Shown here in pieces: positions 1 through 8,740 of a stretch of 37,186 nucleotides of DNA; within the stretch, counting starts at the first letter, position 1, and every line of letters begins with the position of its first letter. The notes below the pieces were generated by a model, which did not search any database, was not told the origin of the DNA, and was given only the letters and a program-made list of their open reading frames with translations. The DNA comes from a virus. The position numbers and the translations under genes were made by a program. The stretch covers positions 1-37,186 of the IMG/VR virus record IMGVR_UViG_3300035180_002513. The stretch is one strand, 5' to 3'.

Positions 1-3000
1 GAGATGGTCAACATGCTCATGCTGGGCGGGTTGGCTAAAGGCGGCAAAGCGAGCTTGGATGCCATAGGCCAGCTGTCGGCCAAACCCGCGGCTAAGCCTG
101 CCCCAACAAAGCCAGGGGTGGAAGCAGTGCTTGATCGCCACCAAAGCGATCCCGCTGCCCCAACTTCTTCGGCAACCCCCAAATCAAGCGCAAGTTACGG
201 CGCCAAAGGTTCTGGCGACCCGGCAGTCCAAGAGCGTGTGGTCGAGGCTCACATCAACGACCTGGCAGAACAGATCCGCTCCGCACAAGACCCTCGCACA
301 GCGATGGCGGCTTTGTACGAGAAAGCTCCAACGCTGGCGGCGGAAGTCCAAAAGAAACTCGGCGGCGTCTCTGGGTTTGATCCTGACAATATAGCGACGG
401 CGCGCCGGGCGGAACGAACTGGTTCCCGCGATGCGACAGAGACTGAGTCATCGGCCGACTCCGCTATCAGGAAATTGCGCGCCGGACAATCTTGGGACAT
501 GACCGCGGAAGAGCGTGTGGCGCTCCGCGACGTCACCGGCTCGAGGAAGGCCGGCTTTACAACTGAGGCGGGGAAGGCCCTCGCCGCCGCCGGTCTGGCA
601 TTCGGGGCGTACGAGCTTGCGCAAAATGAAGCGTCTGACAAGGCCCTCGCCGGCGGGGCGGTAACGATCGGCGCGCTGCTTGCCGGCGGGAAGTACGGAC
701 TGAAAACGCTTGACCGCTTGCCGCAAGGTCGGGAAGCTTTCTCGAAGGCATCAGTGCGGGAGCAACTACAACGGCCCGACATTACAAAAGCAGAAAAGGA
801 AGTTCTGCAAGCCGTGCTGGACGCGCATCCGGGAGAAGAAATCTCCGCAGTGGCTCTGGTGAAGGGAGTCAAAGAAAGAACAGGCAACTTTGTTTTGAAG
901 CGTGCTGATGACTTGGCTTATGCCGAGTATGGGCTGGAGCGGATTGACCGAAGCACCGAGTCGATGCGCGATCCAGACGAATGGAGGGACGCGCCTCCAG
1001 AAGAAGCGGCGGCGGCAGCAGCGGGGGAAGTTCCGGCACTCACTCACATCTGGCGGCTGCCAGAATGGCTTGACGTTGGGCAAGCAAATCACTTTAATGA
1101 CCCACAATACTTTGGGCATACAAGGGTGTTTGAAGAGAACGGCATCCGCCACGTTGTAGAGATTCAAAGCGACCTTGCGCAGAAGGCGGGGAAGACGCTG
1201 ACGGAAGAAGAACGAACTCGCTTAATGGGGGAGCGTGATCGGGCTCAAGCTCGTATTGAAGCAGCGCTTGATCCAGCAAATCCTGACCGCGCTTCGCAAG
1301 CGACTCGCGAAGCAGTCCGTTCGTACAGGACTGTGCAGGCAGAAGCCAATGCTAAGCTAATGGCGCGCGGCGACGTTGAGCTCGTCCGCCCCCTCCTGAA
1401 AGACTGGCACAAGCGCCTCATTAGGGAAGAACTCGCCGACGCTGCCCGAAAGGGAGAAGCGAGCGTTCGGTTCGCTACGGCGGATACCGTGGCGAAGGTA
1501 GAAGGGTGGCCAGATCAGCGCTACGGGGCGGAACAACGAACCGGCGCTCCCACTTACCGCCCCGAGCATCAAGGCATCTACGATCGCTATGCAGGTGATG
1601 TTGAGAAGTTTCTCCGCCAACTTGGTGCCAAGACCCACCGCGACTCTGCTGGCCACACCTGGCTTGAGGTCCCTGTCGAAGGCTCCAAGCAGATGCCGGC
1701 TGGCCCACGCGTCTCCATGTTCGGCGGGACGGATTATAAACAGCTCGCAACCCTCGCCGGAGTGCTGGGCGGCGCTGTCCTGGCCAATCGCCTGTCCGAG
1801 GACCACGCGATCCTCGACACGCTCGTAGGGGCTGGCGCTGGTGCGTTCTTCGCTCGGTCACCCCGCCTCCTCGCGCACGTCTACGAAGACGTTAAGGCTA
1901 CAGTCGCTGCCGGAAAGTCCCCCCTCTCCGCGGGCTCCCTCAAGAACGCAGCAGGCGTTGCTGTTGTCGGTGGGGTGGTTGGCCTAACGCAGCACGACCC
2001 GGTAATGGGAGCGGCTATCGCCATACTGTACGGCGGGGCCAGGCTTCTTCCGAAGGCTGTCGATCGGGCTTTTGCTGGCGGCCTCACAGTCGCGCAACTC
2101 GGGAATACTCTTCGCGGAGCCATTGCCTCGCAAAACCGGGTGACCGCCGTCCTCTCTCGCGCCGTCCGCGAAGCTGTCCCAGACGCAGCTCGTCGTGCTG
2201 ACATCTCCCTCGCAATCGACAAGGGAGACCTCTCTCACCTCAGCCTCACTTCTATCGAGCAGAAGGCGGTAAACGCCTACAAGACTTGGACGAAGACGTG
2301 GGGAGAAATGGCGAAGGACGCTGGCTTGTTTCGTGACATGCTGGACAACTACGTCACCCACATCGTGGAGAAAGAAGGCCTTCCGCAAACCGAGGCACAA
2401 AAAGTTATTGCGGCAATCTTGGGCGAGGGGACTGGCGGCTCCGGCGGACTCGGGCAGAACAGCCCCTTTGCAAAGGCGCGGAAGTACGAGACGTTTGCCG
2501 ATCTCCAAAAGGCCCTCGAAGCGAAAAACCTTCGAATCAAGACCCTTGATCTTGCGGACATCATCGACATCTACGGGAAGTCCATGGCCAAGGCCGTGAA
2601 CAACCGGAAGTTCGTGACGGCGCTTGAAGGGGCGAAGACCGGCGACATGCCTATGATCCAAGATCGAGGCCGTGCTCCGCAGAACTACGTTTCCGTCAAC
2701 ACTCCGTCCCTTCGGAACAAGTTGGTTCACCCCGACCTCGCTCCAACCCTCCGGTTCATCATGGAGGCCCGCACAGACAACGCAATGATCAACGGTGCTC
2801 TGGCGATGTCGCAAGGCATCAAGCGGCTTGCCGTCGGCTACTCTTTCTTCCACGCCTGGAACCTGGGGGTGGCTGGCGTTGGTGCCGGGATGGCAGGGGC
2901 GCTTGCCAAGGAAGTCGGCGGCGCCCTTCTCAACCCAGTCATGACAAAGCTTGGCGGGAAAGATTTTGCCATCAACCGCCCAATTTCTGACGCGCTGGAG

Positions 3001-4056
3001 CAACTCCGTCGTGGTGGACTGGGAGATACGCTGGACGAAGGCCTGAAGAACGGCTTGCAACTTGAAATCCCTCATGACGTCGACGCCGCTGCGCTGATGA
3101 AAGTTGGGACGCTGATTGACAATGGCGTCGGAAAGATTTTTGGCAACACCCCTCGTATCGGGGAAAAAATCCTCGGGTCGATGGAGAAAGTTCAGACGCA
3201 ACTGTTCGACAAAGTTACTTGGGACTTCATGCACACCGGCCTCAAAGCCCTGACGTTTACGAAGGAGTTTGAGAAGGCCGTTGCGAAAGAAAAAGGCGAA
3301 CTGACGGACGCTCGTCGAAGTCAGATTGCTTCCGAAGTTGCTGCTTTCACGAATGACACCTTCGGCGGAATCGACTGGTTTCGGGTGGCGCAAGAGGCTG
3401 AGTCTAACCTCGGCCGCAACTTTGCGATGTCGGCTTTCTCTCCGAATGGGCGCATGGCAATGCAAGCAGCAATGTTTGCTCCCGACTGGACAATGTCAAC
3501 CTTTCGCGCGATGGCCAAGGCAATCCCAGGAAAGACGGATACCCCGCTCAACAAATCGCTTCACCAGGCTTACACTCTGCGCACAGCGCTCATGTACTTC
3601 ACTCTCATGGACGGCGTCAACTACCAGCTGAGTGGCCACCACATCTGGGAGAACAAGGACAAGATGATGCTGGAGTTTAAAGATGGCACAAAGATGCAAG
3701 CGTTTAAGCACGCTGCGGAAGGCCCTGAGTGGATCATCGACCCGTTGAAGACAGTGACTAACAAACTGGCTTATCCTTTGAAAGAGCCTTTCTCGCAGCT
3801 GGCGAAGCAGGAGTGGTTGGGCGGGCCAAAGATGAAAGGCGGCCGGCTCGAGCACGCTGCTGCGGGGCTAGCTCCTTTTCCTGCTAAGCCGTTCCTTGAC
3901 CCAGACCTCAGCGCAGGAGAGGCCGCCAAGAAGTCTATCAGCGGCTCTCTTGGCATGCAGACCTACGGGTCAAGTGACGACACGAAGGAGCGTCGCAAGG
4001 AACGCCTCGCTCGTGAAAAAGAACTTAAGAAGCGCAAGGAGGAAAACACGCCATGA
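1..4056 (+). CDS. Giant internal virion / DNA-ejection-type protein with a polyvalent-protein domain (5' end outside window)
   Basis: The frame is open from base 1, so the true start probably lies upstream; from the first ATG (position 4) it gives 1350 residues. Around residues 340-560 lies a pattern known from large polyvalent proteins of phages and mobile elements: HFNDPQYFGHTRV, then VEIQSDLAQ, a long charged helix, then LLKDWHKRLIREEL and a Y-D-R-Y-x8-FLRQLGAK segment. The rest is rich in Gly/Ala hydrophobic stretches (near residues 190-240, 575-620, 635-675, 945-970) that could insert into membranes. Size, these stretches and the position upstream of the tailspike fit a podovirus ejection protein that leaves the capsid with the DNA; this role is inference. 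The C-terminus is strongly charged (Lys/Arg/Glu). The stop overlaps the next start (ATGA), implying translational coupling. Confidence 0.7.
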   Translation, partial: EMVNMLMLGGLAKGGKASLDAIGQLSAKPAAKPAPTKPGVEAVLDRHQSDPAAPTSSATPKSSASYGAKGSGDPAVQERVVEAHINDLAEQIRSAQDPRTAMAALYEKAPTLAAEVQKKLGGVSGFDPDNIATARRAERTGSRDATETESSADSAIRKLRAGQSWDMTAEERVALRDVTGSRKAGFTTEAGKALAAAGLAFGAYELAQNEASDKALAGGAVTIGALLAGGKYGLKTLDRLPQGREAFSKASVREQLQRPDITKAEKEVLQAVLDAHPGEEISAVALVKGVKERTGNFVLKRADDLAYAEYGLERIDRSTESMRDPDEWRDAPPEEAAAAAAGEVPALTHIWRLPEWLDVGQANHFNDPQYFGHTRVFEENGIRHVVEIQSDLAQKAGKTLTEEERTRLMGERDRAQARIEAALDPANPDRASQATREAVRSYRTVQAEANAKLMARGDVELVRPLLKDWHKRLIREELADAARKGEASVRFATADTVAKVEGWPDQRYGAEQRTGAPTYRPEHQGIYDRYAGDVEKFLRQLGAKTHRDSAGHTWLEVPVEGSKQMPAGPRVSMFGGTDYKQLATLAGVLGGAVLANRLSEDHAILDTLVGAGAGAFFARSPRLLAHVYEDVKATVAAGKSPLSAGSLKNAAGVAVVGGVVGLTQHDPVMGAAIAILYGGARLLPKAVDRAFAGGLTVAQLGNTLRGAIASQNRVTAVLSRAVREAVPDAARRADISLAIDKGDLSHLSLTSIEQKAVNAYKTWTKTWGEMAKDAGLFRDMLDNYVTHIVEKEGLPQTEAQKVIAAILGEGTGGSGGLGQNSPFAKARKYETFADLQKALEAKNLRIKTLDLADIIDIYGKSMAKAVNNRKFVTALEGAKTGDMPMIQDRGRAPQNYVSVNTPSLRNKLVHPDLAPTLRFIMEARTDNAMINGALAMSQGIKRLAVGYSFFHAWNLGVAGVGAGMAGALAKEVGGALLNPVMTKLGGKDFAINRPISDALEQLRRGGLGDTLDEGLKNGLQLEIPHDVDAAALMKVGTLIDNGVGKIFGNTPRIGEKILGSMEKVQTQLFDKVTWDFMHTGLKALTFTKEFEKAVAKEKGELTDARRSQIASEVAAFTNDTFGGIDWFRVAQEAESNLGRNFAMSAFSPNGRMAMQAAMFAPDWTMSTFRAMAKAIPGKTDTPLNKSLHQAYTLRTALMYFTLMDGVNYQLSGHHIWENKDKMMLEFKDGTKMQAFKHAAEGPEWIIDPLKTVTNKLAYPLKEPFSQLAKQEWLGGPKMKGGRLEHAAAGLAPFPAKPFLDPDLSAGEAAKKSISGSLGMQTYGSSDDTKERRKERLAREKELKKRKEENTP

Positions 4057-5363
4057 ACATTCTTCTGATTGACAAGGGCGGGTATTTCCTCGACTTTGCC
4101 CTTCGCTGTCAGGCCGCTGGCCACTCCGTCCGCTGGTATCTTGGCAAAATGAAGGGGGGAGATCGCAACCCTCAAGGCGACGGAATGGGCATTTCGAAGA
4201 TCAACGACTGGACCACTTCCATGCGGTGGGCCGACTTGATCGTCCTTCCTGACAACTCGGTCTACATGAAGGAGCTGGGTCCCTACCACCGCAAGGGGTT
4301 TCCGATCTTTGGCCCGAACGAAGAGGCGGCGTCGTGGGAGCTTGACCGAGAGATTGGCCTTGATCGGCTGGAGGCAGCAGGAGTAGACCTCATCCCCGCG
4401 CACACCTTTCGCCGGATTGCCGAAGCCAAAGCTTTCCTCGCCTCAAACCCGCGGCGATTTGTCTCCAAACTGAACGCGGACAACGACACGAAGGCGATGA
4501 GTTACGTCTCCAAATCGGCTCGCGACATGATGTTCATGCTGGAGAAGTGGGAGAAGCTCGGCGCAATGAAGGGCGAGTTTATTTTCCAGGAGTTTGTCCC
4601 CGGCGTCGAGGTTGCCGTCGGCGGCTGGTTTGGGAAGGGAGGATTTTCCTCCTGGTTCCTGGAGAACTTTGAGCACAAAAAGCTTATGAATGATGACGTT
4701 GGGGTGAACACGGGGGAGATGGGTACGGTGATGAAGTACACCGAAAACAGCCCACTCGCAGAGTACCTCTTGCGTCCACTCGAAGGCGACTTGTATCGCA
4801 TGGGTTATGTTGGCTACATTGACGTAGCAGTGATGATTGGGAAGGACGGCACGCCATACCCTCTTGAGTTCACCACGCGCCCTGGCTGGCCTCTCTTTGA
4901 AATCCAACAGTCGCTTCACCCCGAGCCGGTCGAGTGGATGAAAGACCTTCTTGACGGGAAAGACTCGTTCAAGCCGAAGACAGACATAGCTCTCGGCGTC
5001 GTCATCGCCATCCCTGACTTTCCGTTCTGCGCCGCTCCGCACAAAGAAAAGTGCGGTTACCCCCTTTATGATTGGGAGAAGATTTCCGAAAGAAACTTCC
5101 ACCCGACGCAGGTCATGATGGGAGAAGCGCCGGACGAAAACCTTCGTACCAAGCCAGTCCTTGTCACAGCTGGCGATTGCGTCTGCACGATCTCGGGGAA
5201 TGGGCCGACGGTGATGGCTGCGCATAAGCACGCCTACGCCAACGTAAAGAAGCTCGAATTGCCCAACTCCCCGATGTATCGAACTGACATTGGAATGCGC
5301 GTTGGCCCGGCGCTCGATGCAGTGAAAAAGTACAAGTGGCTTTCTGACTGGAGATTCGAATGA
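4053..5363 (+). CDS. PurD-like ATP-grasp enzyme (phosphoribosylamine-glycine ligase family homologue)
   Basis: 436 residues, close to PurD length. Segments align by eye with PurD: an N-terminal LLIDKGGYFLDFAL nucleotide-fold strand, FGPNEEAASWELDR (PurD FGP-x-AA), IFQEFVPGVEVAVGGWF (ATP-grasp strand), VNTGEMGT (PurD NTGGMG) and PYPLEFTTRPGWP (PurD LEFNARFGDP). The ATP-grasp Glu and Arg of the last motif are kept while the usual Asn is Thr, so substrate use may differ. ATP-grasp enzymes join a carboxylate to an amine with ATP; PurD does this in purine synthesis. Its place inside a late structural operon, coupled by ATGA to the ejection protein and to the next gene, is unexpected for a purine gene and leaves open a role in modifying a virion protein, DNA base or small molecule. 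A strong AAGGAGG site precedes the start. Confidence 0.8.
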   Translation: MNILLIDKGGYFLDFALRCQAAGHSVRWYLGKMKGGDRNPQGDGMGISKINDWTTSMRWADLIVLPDNSVYMKELGPYHRKGFPIFGPNEEAASWELDREIGLDRLEAAGVDLIPAHTFRRIAEAKAFLASNPRRFVSKLNADNDTKAMSYVSKSARDMMFMLEKWEKLGAMKGEFIFQEFVPGVEVAVGGWFGKGGFSSWFLENFEHKKLMNDDVGVNTGEMGTVMKYTENSPLAEYLLRPLEGDLYRMGYVGYIDVAVMIGKDGTPYPLEFTTRPGWPLFEIQQSLHPEPVEWMKDLLDGKDSFKPKTDIALGVVIAIPDFPFCAAPHKEKCGYPLYDWEKISERNFHPTQVMMGEAPDENLRTKPVLVTAGDCVCTISGNGPTVMAAHKHAYANVKKLELPNSPMYRTDIGMRVGPALDAVKKYKWLSDWRFE

Positions 5364-5686
5364 GCCTGCAAGGATTCCTTTCCGGCGATTGGAACGCCGC
5401 TTGTTTTCGCTGCGGGCAGAAGCGCAAAGCGTCTGAGCTGCGGAAAGAATGGCAAGGGTACTATGTTTGCCCCGAGCATTGGGAACCCCGCCACCCACAA
5501 GATTTTGTCAAGGGAGTGCCGGATGACTCTTCTGTTCCCTGGTCGCAGCCAGAGGAATGGAACTACGTCGGGCCTCAGGCGCCAGTCAACACATGCACGA
5601 TCGATGGCCGTTTCTCCGTCGCTGGCCTTGCCACAGCAGGTTGCATGGTTGCTGGCACTTACCAGAACAATCCCACTCTCTCATAA
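5360..5686 (+). CDS. Small zinc-ribbon protein of the late operon
   Basis: 108 residues starting by ATGA overlap with the ATP-grasp gene. The N-terminal half has C15-x2-C18 followed by C37-x2-H40 (ACFRCGQ and YVCPEHW), a typical zinc-ribbon spacing. The middle is Trp/Pro rich and the C-terminus is Thr/Gly/Ala rich. Location between the ATP-grasp enzyme and the tailspike suggests co-expression with late proteins; it could be a minor virion component or a partner of the ATP-grasp enzyme. No named family recognised. Confidence 0.75.
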   Translation: MSLQGFLSGDWNAACFRCGQKRKASELRKEWQGYYVCPEHWEPRHPQDFVKGVPDDSSVPWSQPEEWNYVGPQAPVNTCTIDGRFSVAGLATAGCMVAGTYQNNPTLS

Positions 5687-5695
5687 GGAGCCATT

Positions 5696-7228
5696 GTGGC
5701 CGACACCGTTTTTTCTGACTATCAGACCATCGTCCCAGCCGTATGGCTCAACGACATCAACAACTTGCGTTACGGCGCAAGCAGTTCTGTGCGGGGGGCG
5801 GCGCTTCTTCAGTTCATGCAAACAACTCAGGCAGCCGGAGCGGCTGTTCGGGACTCGCAGAGCAAGATGCGGGAAGTTGTTTCGATCACTGACTTTGTCG
5901 GAGCTGACGCGACGGGAGCGACCAAGTCTACTGCTGCGATGGACAAGGCCATCACGTACCTCAGTGCGACGGGCGGTGAGATTGTTTTGCCACCCGGCAA
6001 CTGGCGGATTGACCCGCTGGCGTACAGCGGCATCAATGGCCTGAAGATTCGGGGATCGTCTTTCGGCTCATCGCTGCTGACTGTGTGCTCGACTGGCGTG
6101 GGACTGAAACTCTCCAACTGCCAAAAGTTCGAGCTGGACAACCTGACCGTTCAGTCTGAAGGCACTGCACAAGCGATTGCCAACTGCACTGGCATTCAGC
6201 TGGACACGGGATCAGGCAATTCTTTGATCACTGGCGTCTGGTTCCAAGGGTTTTCGCTCAATGGGTTGTCTCTCATCGGGACAGCGGGCGTGCCTTTGTC
6301 CGGGCACAAAGTGTTTCACTGCTACGGCCTCGGCAATGGGCAGTTCCAGTTTTACCTCTACTACACCAATGACTTCATGATCGGCTTCAACCAGGCTGGT
6401 TTCCTGGGGGCGGCGGCTCATGCGCAAGCGGGTTATCGGCTGGAGAATTCCCAAGCGGGCAAGATGGTCGGCAACTTTGCCTGGAACAACGCGATGGGCT
6501 GCCAAAATTTGAGCAGCAACTACAACGACATCACTGCCAATCGGTTTGAAGAGAGCGACCAGTACGGGTACTACCAGAGTGGCGGGGCGCGCACCCAATT
6601 CCTCGGGAACACCGTTCACACCAACTCGCAGAGCGGCACTGGCGTTTACGATGGCGCCTACTTTACTGCGGTAACTGGCGTCTTGATCGATGGGATGAAC
6701 ACTTTTTCGTTCAACGGCACCAAGCACGCGAACGACATCAACATCGACGCAGGATGCTCGCAAATCACGATCGGCCAGAACGACCTGAACAACTGGACGG
6801 CGTCGCCTGTGCGAATCTCCGGTGGGGCCGTGAGCACTTCTACCGCGACGCCCATGTCGGACTGCTTCAACAGTGCTGGTCAAGTTGCCGCCGGGACTAC
6901 CACTTACCTTGGCGTCAACGGCGCGAAGGCGAATGAGCTGGACACGCGAAAATTAGTTCGCGGTGGGAGGCTGCTTGAAGCCCGGATGTATGCCGAAACT
7001 GACGTCGCTCCTATCGGGGCGGAGACTTTCACATACGCCCTGATGAAGAATGGGGCAGCAACTTCCTGTACTTTCTCCATTACCGGCGCAAGCACGGTCA
7101 ACGCAACTTCTACGCAGAACCCGGCTGTGGTATACTCTCCGGACGACAAGTACTCAATCCGGTTGATGACGAGTGCGGGAGCGGCGCTGGCGCGACACAA
7201 TGTGTCGGTTGACTGGATTCCTTACTGA
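5696..7228 (+). CDS. Tailspike / tail fibre with pectate-lyase-like beta-helix
   Basis: 510 residues with a GTG start, chosen because AAGGAG sits just upstream and the reading frame begins MADTVFS. The N-terminal part (PAVWLNDINNLRYG) resembles head-binding or linker segments of podovirus tailspikes. From about residue 60 the sequence VVSITDFVGADATGATKST and then GGEIVLPPGNWRI is the classic entry to a pectate-lyase-3 right-handed beta-helix, followed by Asn/Gly-rich coils (about residues 110-380). The C-terminal 120 residues look like a beta-sandwich trimerisation or binding domain. Such proteins bind and often cut host surface polysaccharide; catalytic residues cannot be assigned by eye. 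The gene ends the late plus-strand operon and overlaps the 3' end of the convergent minus-strand gene by 7 nt. Confidence 0.85.
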   Translation: MADTVFSDYQTIVPAVWLNDINNLRYGASSSVRGAALLQFMQTTQAAGAAVRDSQSKMREVVSITDFVGADATGATKSTAAMDKAITYLSATGGEIVLPPGNWRIDPLAYSGINGLKIRGSSFGSSLLTVCSTGVGLKLSNCQKFELDNLTVQSEGTAQAIANCTGIQLDTGSGNSLITGVWFQGFSLNGLSLIGTAGVPLSGHKVFHCYGLGNGQFQFYLYYTNDFMIGFNQAGFLGAAAHAQAGYRLENSQAGKMVGNFAWNNAMGCQNLSSNYNDITANRFEESDQYGYYQSGGARTQFLGNTVHTNSQSGTGVYDGAYFTAVTGVLIDGMNTFSFNGTKHANDINIDAGCSQITIGQNDLNNWTASPVRISGGAVSTSTATPMSDCFNSAGQVAAGTTTYLGVNGAKANELDTRKLVRGGRLLEARMYAETDVAPIGAETFTYALMKNGAATSCTFSITGASTVNATSTQNPAVVYSPDDKYSIRLMTSAGAALARHNVSVDWIPY

Positions 7229-7467
7229 TTAAAAGCTTTCTTGCGGAGGTTGCCCTCCAAAGTAACCTTCGCGTGCAAGCAGGTCGCGCAGTTCTTGCAG
7301 GTCTCTTCGCCAGACCGAACTTCCGCTTTGATGTAGCGGACAGCTCTTTCCGTCACCCCCAGACGCGCCGCAATCAGTCCCGTCTTTCGGAAGTGCTTGA
7401 AAAAGAACCAAGGGCAGCAGTATCCTAGGTCTTTGACGACCATCAGTTTGATACTTAGTTTTGGCAT
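7222..7467 (-). CDS. Small helix-turn-helix protein with Cys cluster, last gene of the minus block
   Basis: 81 residues from ATG at 7467, preferred over an upstream in-frame TTG (7494) because GAAGG lies 6 nt before it. Residues around GLIAARLGVTERAVRYIKAEV form a probable helix-turn-helix, followed by CKNCATC, which with the upstream CC pair could bind metal. It is the most distal gene of the minus-strand block, separated from the helicase-like gene by about 70 nt that carry one of the 28-bp dyads. It may be a small regulator; the function is not recognised. Confidence 0.6.
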   Translation of the reverse strand: MPKLSIKLMVVKDLGYCCPWFFFKHFRKTGLIAARLGVTERAVRYIKAEVRSGEETCKNCATCLHAKVTLEGNLRKKAFNQ

Positions 7468-7516
7468 CGTAGCCTTCGTGGGTTCGAGGGTCAATCATGG
7501 GAGTGATTCCTTGTGC

Positions 7517-7544
7517 GATCGGATTACCCGCGGGTTATGCGATC
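7517..7544. repeat. 28-bp GATC-bounded dyad, copy A
   Basis: Starts and ends with GATC at a distance of 28 bp, with ATTACC in the left arm and GGTTAT in the right arm (the most diverged right arm of the set). It overlaps the stop codon of the helicase-like gene (7535-7537) and lies 50 nt upstream of the small HTH gene at 7467. Probable protein-binding site by analogy with the other copies. Confidence 0.6.
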
Positions 7545-8740
7545 GGACCCGTGTAGACGAGCCGCGCTTTCCCTGGGTCACTGCTCTCGCTCATGTCAAG
7601 CTTGATCATGCCGCTGCGCATCAGCCCAGCCAAGATGCCTTCGAATGCTCGGGCATCGGGGAAGTGATCGTGGACGTAGCGATACGCCGTAGTGTATTCT
7701 ACTTTCCCGTACTTCTTAATGAAGTCAAGTAGTCGTTCTGCTTGGAGTGAATCCTCAGAACGGCCAATCCGGGAGAAGACGTGCGATGAAGTCGCTTCGG
7801 CCTCACCCAGCATGATTTCGGCCAGCTGCATGTGCCGGTCAGTGATCTGCATGGCGTCACTCTCACTGATCGAAAGGACAAGGGCGAGCTTGACCAAGTG
7901 ACCTTGCTTGCGAGCCAGATAGCCTTGGACTTGAGAGTCGCTCGATTCTTTAACAGTTTGCGTCCAGAGTTTTTCATACCACTTCCTTCCCCATTCGCGG
8001 GCTTCTGCAGTGAGAGTCATTGGACCGACAAGATTGACTGAGATGTACTCCAAGTCGGCAACAAGGCGCGCTTGCAAGTCATCGTGATCTTTTCGGACGT
8101 GCTCGTCGGGCCAGGCGATCAGCGTCCTTTTCTGATCGCCGTAAACGAAGATGCAGCGGGAGGTAAACCCGCCGCCGATCATACTCTGCGGGAAGTTGTC
8201 TGCGATCCAGTGCGGCGTGGTGCAGCCGATCATGTTAATCCAGGGCGCATTGATCGTATCGTTCCCTGACATTTTCGTCTCTTTCTCGAAGCCAGCTCGG
8301 CCGTCCCAGAGAGAGATGTAGAGGTTCACCATATCCTTGTCGATCGGATTGATCAGATTTCCAAGTTCTCCGCTCGCCAAGTTGAGGGCGGACATGGGAA
8401 GCCACTCTTCGCCGTACTGGAACATTTCCCCCGCCTCCGCGAATTTCTTCACAAGCGCTTGCCAGGTGATGACGTCTGGGCCGAAGTGAATGCCCGGCAC
8501 CTTCTTCAGTAAATCCATCCCATAGTCCATCGTCGTCGTCTTCGAGATGATACCGGGCGGAGCTACGAGGATAATGTAGAAGTTTGGTATCCACTTGAAC
8601 CGACGCATGTCAACCCAGACGCGTCGACGAAGCACTCCTGAAAGGGTAGACACTCCCGCGAAGAAGTGCATCATCTTTGGCGCCTCGGTCCCGTCCGTGT
8701 ACTCCATGTAGGACTTGAGCCAATCGCCTGCTTGGCGCAT
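7535..8740 (-). CDS. DUF3987-type helicase/primase-like ATPase
   Basis: 401 residues. The ATG at 8740 shares one base with the polymerase stop (TGATG), so it is preferred over the upstream TTG. Signatures of the DUF3987 (YfjI-like) family are visible: a P-loop position reading VAPPGIISKTTT (residues 59-70), SALNLASGELGNLI, and INMIGCTTPHWIADN...GGGFTSRCIFVYG. The P-loop is degenerate (Ser where Gly is usual before Lys), which is common in this family but leaves ATP hydrolysis unproven. A winged-helix-like C-terminus (YGKVEYTTAYRYVHDHF) may contact DNA. Directly downstream of the polymerase in phage replication modules, such proteins are thought to act as replicative helicases; the exact role is inference. 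Confidence 0.75.
   Translation of the reverse strand: MRQAGDWLKSYMEYTDGTEAPKMMHFFAGVSTLSGVLRRRVWVDMRRFKWIPNFYIILVAPPGIISKTTTMDYGMDLLKKVPGIHFGPDVITWQALVKKFAEAGEMFQYGEEWLPMSALNLASGELGNLINPIDKDMVNLYISLWDGRAGFEKETKMSGNDTINAPWINMIGCTTPHWIADNFPQSMIGGGFTSRCIFVYGDQKRTLIAWPDEHVRKDHDDLQARLVADLEYISVNLVGPMTLTAEAREWGRKWYEKLWTQTVKESSDSQVQGYLARKQGHLVKLALVLSISESDAMQITDRHMQLAEIMLGEAEATSSHVFSRIGRSEDSLQAERLLDFIKKYGKVEYTTAYRYVHDHFPDARAFEGILAGLMRSGMIKLDMSESSDPGKARLVYTGPIA

Noticed and set aside
1984-3465. 493-codon open frame on the minus strand
   Set aside because: It lies fully antisense to the ejection protein frame, no ribosome site or family pattern was seen, and the plus-strand frame is coherent; a codon-bias shadow.
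4443-5498. 351-codon minus-strand open frame
   Set aside because: Antisense to the ATP-grasp gene; no recognisable domain.
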